From Cladosporium sp. IMV 00045 (taxonomy: Eukaryota; Ascomycota; Dothideomycetes; Cladosporiales; Cladosporiaceae): a stretch of 37,759 nucleotides of DNA. Below the pieces are notes generated by a model. That model worked only from the letters and a program-made list of their open reading frames with translations, had not been told where the DNA came from and made no database searches. Location: the NCBI GenBank assembly GCA_001931905.2, contig MSJI02000505.1, positions 1 through 37,759 of the forward strand, in the 5' to 3' direction. The translations under genes and the position numbers were made by a program. Shown piece after piece: positions 9,783 through 18,657 of the stretch. The stretch's first letter is position 1. The number at the start of each line of letters is the position of its first letter.

Positions 9783-10646
9783 TCACCCCAAGAACCTAAT
9801 CCAGACGATAGCGACGATGGCGAAGAGGATGCCAATGATCGCCTTGTCAATCCAAACTGGGATGTCCTCTACCTGTGCCGTTGGCGGACGTCTTTGCTGT
9901 ACTTGTGCCGTAGGAGTTGGCACCGTTCGCGTTGCAGGCGGAGGCTGCGGAGCCGCAACAGGAACAGGCTGAGAAGTAGCAGGCTCTGCCACAATCCCAC
10001 TGTTCTCCGAAGAGGCAGCATCCGCCTCGCTCTCCACTTTCGCCTTCCCCTCGCCCTTCGCCAAATCCTCTCTAAACGCCAACCTCAACTGCTCCGGCAC
10101 CTCGTCCTCCTTCCCCCCTCCCTCACCCGCAATAACCGCCTCCTCCTGCTCCTTCATAACCTCCTCATTTCCCCTGCCACAACCCACACACTTCCACGCC
10201 CTACTCTCCCCCGCCAACCTCCTCCTCACCCCCTCCGCGACCTCCATGCCGCCCAACTGGCCCCTCGCATCCGTATCCATAAAACTGCGAATCGCGACCA
10301 GCGCCGTGCGTATCCCCCACGCGGGCTGCCAGCTCTCTTCGTGGTGGCCGCTGATCGACAGGCAGATTTCGCGGTTGACTTCGAAGCGGCCGCTGGGCGT
10401 GAGGAAGCGGAACGAGGGCGGTTTGAGCGGGTACGCGGGCGGCAGCACGATGCGTCCGTGGTAGAGGCCGTTCTCGTATGCGCTCGGCGATGGTGGGCCG
10501 CGGATCGTGAAGTGCCATTCGAATAGGTCCGTTTCGAGGGGCGCGGCGTGGTAGTCTGCTGAAGGGGAGTTGGCGAGCTCCGAGGCTTCTTTCAGGATGC
10601 GTTTGATGGTCGGATTTTTGGTGGAGAATTGTCCGGCTGTTGACAT
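9783..10646 (-). CDS. UBC6: Ubiquitin-conjugating enzyme E2 Ubc6 (UBE2J type), tail-anchored
   Basis: ER-membrane E2 enzyme that works with Doa10-type ligases in ER-associated degradation. Single exon, 287 aa. The UBC fold occupies residues 8 to about 160. The catalytic Cys is C95 in NREICLSISGHHEESWQPAW, the UBE2J-type active-site context, which lacks the usual HPN tripeptide upstream. A long Glu/Ala/Pro-rich linker (about 165-262) leads to a single C-terminal membrane segment (AIIGILFAIVAIVWIRFLG), giving a tail-anchored topology with the catalytic domain in the cytosol. A small Cys pair (WKCVGCGRGNEE) follows the UBC fold. The start at 10646 fits the family opening. Convergent with LAS1. 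Confidence 0.93.
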   Translation of the reverse strand: MSTAGQFSTKNPTIKRILKEASELANSPSADYHAAPLETDLFEWHFTIRGPPSPSAYENGLYHGRIVLPPAYPLKPPSFRFLTPSGRFEVNREICLSISGHHEESWQPAWGIRTALVAIRSFMDTDARGQLGGMEVAEGVRRRLAGESRAWKCVGCGRGNEEVMKEQEEAVIAGEGGGKEDEVPEQLRLAFREDLAKGEGKAKVESEADAASSENSGIVAEPATSQPVPVAAPQPPPATRTVPTPTAQVQQRRPPTAQVEDIPVWIDKAIIGILFAIVAIVWIRFLG

Positions 10647-11370
10647 GGTCGGATTTGGCGTGGTTGTTGGGTGGGAGGATGTGGGCGTGAGGAGTACGCG
10701 GGTTGTATCGTTGTCGATGATGTTGATAAGATTGGGTGCAGTCTGGTGCTTATCGTGACGACGTCATTGAAGCTGGGAGGCGTATATTTCGTAAATCTGT
10801 TCACTTCGATACGGGGTTTCCAATTGTCCACATATATGTGCAACTATCTTCAAATGTTGGTGAGTTGAAGCGAGAGTGCTTTGTATTGATAAGGTAGGTA
10901 AGGACAACAAAGCGGTCGATGTATGCGCCAAGTGAAAGCTGGCATCACATGTCAGCAATTTATCAGCCCTTCCCCGGAGACTGCGCGAGTCCGCTGCAAC
11001 AACAATCATCACTACCTTATATGCATGAAAGAAAACCCGAGAGAAAAAAAAGCGACTGTTAAAGTTAGACACATATTGAAGATCTATCGCGAAAGGAACT
11101 CCTATCGTTTGGACTTCTGGAATACATGAAAGCAACGAAGATCAACACAAAGACACCAATTGCACAGGGAACGATATGATAGAAGAAGGTAAATTCGTCG
11201 ATAAAAGCTATTTCATAGAAGAGATGCTGGAAGAAAGAGGACCGAATCGTCCTCTGATCAACCAGATCATCATCACACCCAAGAAGCGAAGATGGTCAAA
11301 AAACCCCCAGGATCACATGGCCGAATCCCATTAGACCCCTATGCGGGAAAAGCGCTCAAAGGCGAGACGC
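10647..11370. other. Intergenic region between UBC6 and the hydrophobin gene
   Basis: About 720 bases that should hold the UBC6 promoter and the hydrophobin 3' UTR, both on the minus strand. Open frames of up to 123 codons exist (minus, 10764-11135) but show no family resemblance and no supporting signals. No gene called. Confidence 0.45.
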
Positions 11371-11802
11371 TTAAAGAGGGAGGGAAAGGCAGTTGGCCTC
11401 AAGGTTGATGAGGTTGCCCTGTTTGATGTTGTTAGTCGAGCGATCGTCGTGAATAGGTAGTGTTGGAATGGCTTACGTCGGCGGAGCCAGTCTGGCAGCA
11501 GGCAGCGACGTTGGAGCCGCAGGACTTCTGGATGGGGATGGCCACTGGGGAGATCGGTTAGCTGATGTCGTGAGGCTTTGATGAATTGCAGTCTATAACT
11601 TACGGACGGGGACGTTCAGGCAGTTAAGACCGATGAGGTCCTCGCCGCTGTTGCAGCAGGCGAGCTTCTGGCCGTTGCCGCACATGGCACCGTTCTTCTG
11701 CTCGTTGATCTCGGCCTCGGTCTTGCCGTCAGAGGCACCCTGGGGAGCGGCGTAGGCGATGGCGGCCACGGAGGCGATGAGGAGAGTCTTGATGAAGGCC
11801 AT
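11371..11802 (-). CDS. Hydrophobin (small secreted eight-cysteine protein)
   Basis: Surface-active secreted protein expected to coat spores or aerial hyphae. Three exons: 11802-11604, 11544-11477 and 11418-11371, with introns of 59 and 58 nt (GTAAGT...CCCCAG; GTAAGC...AAACAG); 104 aa. A signal peptide is clear (MAFIKTLLIASVAAIAYA, then APQ). The mature protein has the diagnostic order C-CC-C-C-CC-C. Reading the spliced frame, the spacings are C-x7-CC-x10-C-x13-C-x6-CC-x15-C. The third-to-fourth Cys loop (10) is close to class II, while the last loop (15) is closer to class I, so I leave the class open. Only the first exon shows as a simple open frame. A TATA box lies about 110 nt upstream. 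Confidence 0.88.
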
Positions 11803-13974
11803 TGTGATGGATTTGGGGTTGTTTTGGAAAACGAAGGTGGTGGATGTGATGAGTTGATTGTTTGTTGGATGATGAGAAGAAGGTATCGGTTTGGGGGTGC
11901 GAGGACCGCATCTTTATACAGCTTTCTTGGTCCCTTTCCGCACCGCTTGTTGGTATTATTGCATGGCCATATTGTTATTGCATCCGGTCATGGTAATTCA
12001 AAATCCGCTCTCCTGTCTCGGATGGAAAGGGACCAGCGCGTGTGTAGTTGGCTGTTAAGAACGTGCATCCAACGGTCAGGAAACTTTGAACGTTCATGCA
12101 GTAAACCCAAGTTTCACTGCACGCTGGAGCATGACAGATAGAGCGGTGACTGCGATGGTTGCGAGCTCCATTGCATCTCAGTTGACCGCCTTCGACGAGC
12201 CGTAGAAGCTGTCGCGTTGCCCACCTTTTGCCTCCCATCGCAACCAACAGTTGCTGTGATTATTGGCAAAGACCGTGAGTACCTAAGAACGCCCCAGTGG
12301 GTACATTATGGTGATCTTGAAGGCGAGCCCCTACCTCCATAATTCAAGGGAGACAAACGTCTGGGGTGATTCAAGCCAGGACCACGAAGATCGTTGTTAT
12401 AGACCCACAGGGCTATATCAGAGCCGCTTTCACCGTCCCTGGCACGCCTGTCATGCCAGAAATGCATGTATTTCTTCTCCAAATAGCAAAGGGAAGATGA
12501 TCGGCCAGTCGATTTCATTTCGGCCAGCACAACGGCTGACCAAACTCGTCCTGGTGATGATAGCCCAAATATTGAGTGATGTCTCTTCCTTGTTGATTCT
12601 CTCCCTGCCGGTGCAGCTGCTGGGCTAGGAGGCGGAAGTGATCTGGTACCTCCGGAAGTAGCAGATCCATCAAACAATCCACCAGGTCATCTGAATGTGC
12701 TGTTATGTTCCATTGAGGAGACTGCATACCGCCAGGCTGCTGTGCCGTAGCGGTCAGTACGATCAAGAGGCAGACAGAGGCAAATCTTCCCGTGTTTTCA
12801 TGCGGCCAAGCTCTGATCGCCACTTGAAAGCTAAGAGGCGGTGGGTGTTGAGGTTCCGGTGGGAAAAATGTCCGAGTTCATCCTGTGAAAGTGTCTCTCA
12901 GCAGCAGAGCGGCTGGCAATCTAATCTTCCGGTTGATGGTTTTCAACGATGCCTCGAATGTTCAAGACAAATTTGCTGGCTGCAATCACAACCACCAGTC
13001 TTGTTGTTGTCCGTAAGTCAGGCATTCTTTATTATGCTCGAAAGAATGAAGGGCATGGCAGTGCAGGGAGGCCGTAATGTTTGGATTTGTCGCAAGGCCT
13101 CTCACAGATGTTGTGCCCCCTTCCAAAATTTGGAACCCCTCCAGAGGACGTCCCCCGACATCCCACCTTCCAGGAGAAAATGGCGTTGAACGCGGTCCTT
13201 GAAACGAGTTCGAGCACCAACATGAGATCAAAGAAAGCCTTGAAGAAAAGCAGTGAAACCAGAAACTCCCAGGTTTCGTCAACGTCGCTGTTATATTTCC
13301 TCAGAAGCGCATGCAGACGATAGGATTTCAAGATGCCATTGGACGCAGATATCACGACATCGCCTTCACCTCCGTATATTCACCACCCGAAACTGGCACA
13401 ATGGCATATATCGTGCAATACAATAATAACTGCCGTGAAGCTTCGAAACGTGTATAGACGTGAAGAAGATACCATCGCACTGACAAAGCACACCATCGAG
13501 GCTTGGGACTCGAGGGAACCTCATAAGGCAACTTGCATCTCCGGCATGGCCTCCATGTGAGCAACTGGCACTCGTGCTGACATTGCTCATCCCAATGGCA
13601 CGCATACTTCTCAAACAATTCATCAGCCGACTCACACTGTCACCTACACAAAGCGGCTCACCTTGGTGATACAAGAACAGAGCCAGTATTCTTTGATCGC
13701 AGTAAGTTGGAATATTGTGCTCAGATTAATACTTCCTATGTTTGTACAGTTCTTCCTCTTATGGCCCTTCAAAAGGGTGTTTTGTAAATGAACAACATCA
13801 GAATTTTGAGAAAATTCCGTTTTCGATGCTGAGATGTATATATATTAAAAAAAAAAAGCGAAACTCCCACCATCTTGCCAACGCCAATAAATGCCGAAAC
13901 GAGAAACGAAAAGAATGACCCTGAAAAGCGCCGACCTCAACAAACAACCGGAGACATCTACAACCGCACCAAAA
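11803..13974. other. 2.2-kb region without a confident gene
   Basis: Apart from the hydrophobin promoter at its left end, nothing here can be assigned. Several minus-strand fragments look somewhat protein-like. One around 13032-13355 has a hydrophobic stretch (FLVSLLFFKAFFDLMLVLEL) but no ATG. One at 12515-12823 has a signal-like segment (FASVCLLIVLTATAQQ). They lie in different frames with stops between, and I could not join them with credible splice sites. A short A-tract (about 13849-13857) follows a TATATATA run near the ERO1 end. It may be an unrecognised multi-exon gene, a decayed gene, or plain intergenic DNA. Confidence 0.35.
11911..11918 (-). promoter_or_regulatory. TATA box of the hydrophobin gene
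   Basis: On the minus strand the sequence reads TATAAAGA, about 110 nt before the hydrophobin ATG. Position and sequence fit a strong core promoter, as expected for a highly expressed, developmentally controlled gene. Confidence 0.55.
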
Positions 13975-15867
13975 TCAAAGCTCATCCCTCGAAGGGAACT
14001 TGAACTCCCACGCCCTCGCCGGCACGGGATAGCCAAGCCAGTAGGTATACAGCCTGTACGCTTCTGCGAACGCGATCTCGCCCAAGCGCTTAGGCAACAT
14101 GAACCAAGAGTGTAGGACGAATTTGAGCGCGCGCCAGACGAGGTCGAGTTCCTGATGGAAAGCTTCTGCGATCGTGGGTGCTTGGCGTTGAGGTTTGTCG
14201 GCTTTGGTGGCGAAGGCGTCGGAGTCGAGGTCTTCGAAGTCGTCGAGGTCGTCGAGGTCCGCGGGTTGGGCTTTGGGAGTATCCAGTGAGCCTGGCGCGG
14301 GCGGGTGTTGGGGGTCTTTTTGGGAGATGGGCTTGGGCGCTTCGCCGTTGGTTTCGGCGGTTACTGCTTCGCGGAAATACTCCAGGGCTTTCAAGGCGCT
14401 GCTGATTTTGTCGAGAGTGTTGACGAGCGCCACCAGCTCTGTGCGGCGGAGCAGGGGCTTTTCCTCGCCTGTGTAACCATTGCCGAATTCGAACAGGACT
14501 TTCAGTGCGGTGCCGAAGCCGTTCGTTTGCACCTTGCCCCACAGGCGGCACTTGTCGCAGCCAACGCAGTCCATGATCCTACTCACGTTGCGGAAGCGGT
14601 TGCGGAAGTCCTCCTTGAGCTCGATGCCTCCGAGCGTGTTGTCCTGGAACATGATGCTCTCGTCGAAGATCTTGGGGCCTTCGGGGACGACGTCGGCGAG
14701 AGTAGTGATCATTCGCTTGGTCAAGGCGTCCTGTTCAGGGTCGCCGGTGCAGAAAGTATAGTCCTGGACGTAATCGCGGAGTTTCCCAACTGCGCGGAGG
14801 ACGAATGCGTAGTTGAAGTAAAGGTTCGAGATCCTATCCGGGTGGTTGTGGAGACGCTCTTTGTAGCATTGCAGGTTGGGTCCCCAGGTTCCAGTTGATT
14901 GGTTGAGGTAGTCGTAGCAGAGGTGCGTCGAAATCGAAGCGTGCATTCCGGAGATGACTCTGTAGAAAACCCTCTTCTCCAGGCACTCATCTTCGAAATC
15001 AAGAGTTTCTTGAGGTGAGCCTGACAGTTGTGCTTGCTCTCTGCCATGTGCCTTGACAACCTGTTTGAAATCCATAGCGGCCTGCGCTTGGTTCTGAGAG
15101 AAAATGTGGAACGGTGACAGACCAGGGGAGCTGACACCTTGAGGCTCTGTCGGTTTTGAGAAACAGTTCTCGCGGTAGATCTCCTCCCATATCCTGTGCG
15201 CGCCCTCGCCAGAGTACCCCGTGAACCTCTCCGGATTGTCGACCAGACTCACATAGTCTCCCTTGGCGGTCGCGCTCTCGTCCTCCGGCACACAGTAATC
15301 CCGCTCGTCACACTCGTCATCGTATTCCACAACGCAGCTTTCTCCGACGGCCTCTCCAAGCTCTCCCTGCAGCGGCCGTTTGAGTTCCACCTGTTGCTTT
15401 CGTGGCGGATGATGCGCCTTGGGTCCTTCCAGTCGACTCAGCTCTTCCGCCTTCCATACATCTGGAATATCCTCCTCTTTCTCCAATGTTGTCACCGCGC
15501 AAGCGATGTTACCGCATAGGCCCTCGTCATCGCCGAAAAATGGGCAATTCTTGTTGTATAGGTTTAATCGATAGTAGGAAAAGAAGTCGGTGTTCTTGGC
15601 TAGGTTTCGCACGTAAGGATTGACTCTGTCGTTCAGGTCATTGAGCTCGGCGTAGGATGCGCATGCGTCGGATACTTTTGCTTTTGGTTCAAACTGCAGA
15701 TCGTTTAGAAGGGCTTCTTGGTCGCAAGCCGGATCGGACGGTTTGCTTACAGCGCAGACATCTGGATTTGACGATGAAGAGGCGGGAGAGGCCTGCTGAG
15801 CTGCGCAGTCACCGGTAAAGAGTGCGAAGACTGCGAGGTAGAAGGCTCGGGTCGTGGCAGACTTCAT
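13975..15867 (-). CDS. ERO1: Endoplasmic reticulum oxidoreductin Ero1
   Basis: FAD-dependent thiol oxidase of the ER lumen that re-oxidises protein disulfide isomerase. Single exon, 630 aa from the ATG at 15867; the open frame runs 16 codons further up but has no earlier ATG. A signal peptide covers about residues 1-23. The shuttle pair is C118/C123 (LCGNIAC) and the FAD-proximal active site is C434-x2-C437-x2-C440 (DCVGCDKCRLWGK). Other hallmarks are CDERDYCVPED, GYSGEGAHRIWEEIYRENC, SISTHLC and NLYFNYAFVLRAV. An acidic low-complexity insert (DLDDLDDFEDLDSD, about residue 555) precedes a last helical segment. The protein ends in RDEL, a KDEL-type ER-retrieval signal, which budding-yeast Ero1 lacks. 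A possible Hac1-type element lies upstream (16257-16267). Confidence 0.95.
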   Translation of the reverse strand: MKSATTRAFYLAVFALFTGDCAAQQASPASSSSNPDVCAVSKPSDPACDQEALLNDLQFEPKAKVSDACASYAELNDLNDRVNPYVRNLAKNTDFFSYYRLNLYNKNCPFFGDDEGLCGNIACAVTTLEKEEDIPDVWKAEELSRLEGPKAHHPPRKQQVELKRPLQGELGEAVGESCVVEYDDECDERDYCVPEDESATAKGDYVSLVDNPERFTGYSGEGAHRIWEEIYRENCFSKPTEPQGVSSPGLSPFHIFSQNQAQAAMDFKQVVKAHGREQAQLSGSPQETLDFEDECLEKRVFYRVISGMHASISTHLCYDYLNQSTGTWGPNLQCYKERLHNHPDRISNLYFNYAFVLRAVGKLRDYVQDYTFCTGDPEQDALTKRMITTLADVVPEGPKIFDESIMFQDNTLGGIELKEDFRNRFRNVSRIMDCVGCDKCRLWGKVQTNGFGTALKVLFEFGNGYTGEEKPLLRRTELVALVNTLDKISSALKALEYFREAVTAETNGEAPKPISQKDPQHPPAPGSLDTPKAQPADLDDLDDFEDLDSDAFATKADKPQRQAPTIAEAFHQELDLVWRALKFVLHSWFMLPKRLGEIAFAEAYRLYTYWLGYPVPARAWEFKFPSRDEL

Positions 15868-16915
15868 TGTTGTTATCGTCGACTTCTCGAGCGGAATGTC
15901 AGTCAAGTGCTTCAACCGAGCACCTGCAATACGAGGACTGTTGACATACCTCTGGATCGCGAAGGAGAGCCTCCGAAGGCCCGGTGATATTGTCTATTCA
16001 CAACCCTTCGCAGAAAACAAAGGGAGGATTCAAGGTTGACGTAAAGAATAAAGAAAGTTGGCTTTTGCGACTAATGGGGAGAATGTACATGCGAGATGGT
16101 CAAAGGAAAAGCGTGAGAGTGAATGAGAATCAGAAGATCATATTGGAATTGTTGTAGAAGGAAAAGAATCGGTCCGTGTATTAGCAATCAATCCTGCCGA
16201 ATACCTACAGTTGTCATCATGCCTCAAGTACCTGGTCATCGTCCCTGGATCCATTAACGTGGCACGTCTAATCGGCTAAGCCCGCGTTAGGTAAACCACA
16301 AAGGAGGCAAAGGACACTAGCGGAGGTGAATGCGGCCGGCGCCGGGAGCTTCTCTTTCACTCTGCGAATTCCAAGCAAACTTCTTCTTTGACTTCACCAC
16401 CACCTGGATATTGCAGGTATGGACCTATCTATTCTATGCACGACGTGCTGTGTCTCAACATACACTGATTAATCATAATGGTACGTTCGCATTTTCATCA
16501 CCAATATCCACCAGCACACCGCAAGAGGGAAAAGACACAATGTACAAGGATGAGATCCAAATCACCATACAGCCTTAGGAAGAGCCGTATGAAATGCGAC
16601 GCATCGACAAATGCTTGTCGTAATGTTTAGAAATGGGATTACTGAAATCGCATAATATTGCCAATTCGCTTGTGGAAACTTCTTCTCGAATGCTCGCTAA
16701 CAGCAACAAAAGTATAGGTTTCAACCAAGACTCTACCCTCGCCTGTCGAGGGTAGTCATTACTTGATGTGTGTAACATGCACCTTCTCTTGACGGAAGCC
16801 TTTCCTGTCTACGCTTCTCCTACGTGGCCTTGAGTGTACTCTACTGGTACATGGTCCTCAAGGTAGCGAGACACCTAAGCGGATGGGTGTACATGTAGAT
16901 CGAGCACTTCTGTCT
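15868..16915. other. Intergenic region, ERO1 promoter side
   Basis: About 1 kb between the ERO1 start and the stop of the alpha/beta hydrolase (both on the minus strand). It should hold the ERO1 promoter and leader and the hydrolase 3' UTR. Small open frames (such as 16330-16578, plus) have no recognisable content. Confidence 0.45.
16257..16267. promoter_or_regulatory. Possible unfolded-protein-response element
   Basis: ACGTGGCACGT holds an ACGTGGC core and a second ACGT, forming a near-palindrome about 390 nt upstream of the ERO1 ATG. ACGTG cores are typical of bZIP sites such as Hac1 UPRE-2 elements, and ERO1 is a known UPR target in yeast. The match is short and the assignment is tentative. 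Confidence 0.25.
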
Positions 16916-18069
16916 TCAAAGCTTTGCGGTGCTACCCTTCGCATTTGGCCCATTCTCCAACACCCACTGCATTCCCGCTAGACTGCGTCTGAGCCACTCC
17001 TTAGTCGCGTCGATCTGAGGGAAAGTAGACCACCATGAATGTAGCAAACCAGGATAGACATCCAGCTTGGCGGGAAGGTTGTCTCTTCGTACTTCTTGGG
17101 CGTAGAGCACACCAGTGTCTCGCCATGGGTCAATCCCAGCGACCGCGGCATACGTGGCTCCCACACCATCGTGGCTTTTAAATCTCAGTGGCGAGAGAAG
17201 CTCTGAGCTGAAGTCGTATGTGATCAGTCCTGTCAGCCAGTGTCAGTCTCTGAGCATGATCCATTGCTTCAGAATATAATACCTTCAATACTCTTCGAAA
17301 TCTCACGATTCATCAAAGGCGCATCCTTACACTGTTCCAAGCTCCTATTCTCCTTCACCGCATCATACTTCGTCCGCCTCCTCCCCTCCCCATCCTCAAA
17401 CTCATCCGTAAAAATGGGACAAAGCCAAAAACACCCCGTGACACGCGGCAAGCCCAAGCCCACCTCCTCCCTCCAACGATGCACTGCGGCCGCCATCCAA
17501 GTACAACCCCCCGAATTGCCACCCCAAACAAACCCCGCGCTCAGATCGCCTCCGAGCGACCGCGCATTCGCCGCCACCCACTTGCCCACGTCGAGGCAGT
17601 CTTGCTGCGGCACGTGGAAGGCTACTTCCGGGTAGAGGCCGTACGCGATGTTGACGACGAGCATTCCCAGCCGGCTGCAGAAGAGTCGGCACAGGAAGGC
17701 TTCGGTGTCGAGACCGCCGAGGCACCAGCCTCCTGCTGGTGCGAAGAGGAGGACTGCATGGCCTTTGGGTTCTGGTTTGACAGGTTTGTAGATGCGGATG
17801 GGCACTTTGCGGCCATTGCTGGCTGGCACGGCGTGGTCGGTTTCTGTCCAGTTGGGCTCGGATGGGAGGGCGTTTTGGGCGAAGGGCGATTTGTTGAAGC
17901 GAGCGATGGCGCCGGCGAAGCCTTTGCGTACTATGTGGATGTTTTCGCGTGTCGGTGGAGGGACTGTTGGGATGCCTCGTTTCTTGAAGAGAGCTTCGAG
18001 TTCGGGGTCGAGTTTGAGGAGCTCTGCGTCTGTGTAGCCGGTGGACGTCTCTTTGGTTTTTTGATTTAT
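16916..18069 (-). CDS. Alpha/beta hydrolase fold-3 (HSL-type) protein, start codon not seen
   Basis: Predicted esterase/lipase-like hydrolase of the hormone-sensitive-lipase superfamily. Exons 18069-17283 and 17229-16916, with a 53-nt intron (GTATTA...GACAG). Counting from 18069 gives 366 aa, normal for the family. Likely triad: S186 in GGNSGG, D296 in GIDPWRD and H326 in GLLHSWW. The oxyanion motif, usually HGGG, reads PAGG here (FAPAGGWCLGG). The conserved N-terminal stretch GYTDAELLKLDPELEALF is in frame, but no ATG lies between it and an upstream in-frame TAG. The codon at 18069 is ATA, followed by NQKTKET, where an ATG would be expected. Either a short upstream exon was missed, or the start codon has mutated. 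Substrate unknown. Confidence 0.72.
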
Positions 18070-18657
18070 GATAGATTTCCAATTTTTTTTTTTTTTGTCT
18101 CGACGTTTCTAAGCGGCCTCTATTCTTGCGAGATTCATCTAGCGATTTTTTGTAAATCGTGGTGGAAAATACGCGCAATATGTTGGTCTCTCTCAGCCGC
18201 ACCGGAGAATAGCTATAGCCGGTGGCAAAGTCAATCGATCCTGTGCTGCAGTCAGCGTAGCATCCCACTAGGTACTGGAAGGATTGATTGTCGCTTTCTA
18301 GACTAACAAGACAGCGCGGAGTAAAATACGCAAGTAGAATCAAGCACAATGATCAGCATAAGAGCATGCTATTCGAAGAGACAATGAATTGCAAGATTAA
18401 ATAATTCCTACCTCACGATATCGATACTATACCACCTCGGATCGACGTCCTGTCGGTGGCACTGAAGCTTGTTATCAACATCAGAATGCACACGTGAGCA
18501 TATCGCCTGTGTCACATTATAGCCTTCCGTATCGACATAACAATCAATTACATAGAGCTTTTCCAGATTCACCATACACGATTACCCGGTTACCCAACAG
18601 ACTTTTCGACATCGATCCCTACTCTCGCTGCCATTCGACAATTAGCCCAGAATTCTC
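18070..18657. other. Intergenic region with T14 tract
   Basis: About 590 bases between the hydrolase 5' end and the DPP5 stop. A run of 14 T (18083-18096; poly-A on the coding strand) lies just before the expected hydrolase start. Long frames in this stretch continue as shifted shadows of the hydrolase. No separate gene seen; an upstream hydrolase exon could be hidden here. Confidence 0.4.

Noticed and set aside
17402..18349. A 315-codon minus-strand frame overlapping the hydrolase
   Set aside because: It is the hydrolase exon read one frame off, giving Arg/His/Pro-rich sequence; the true frame carries the catalytic motifs.
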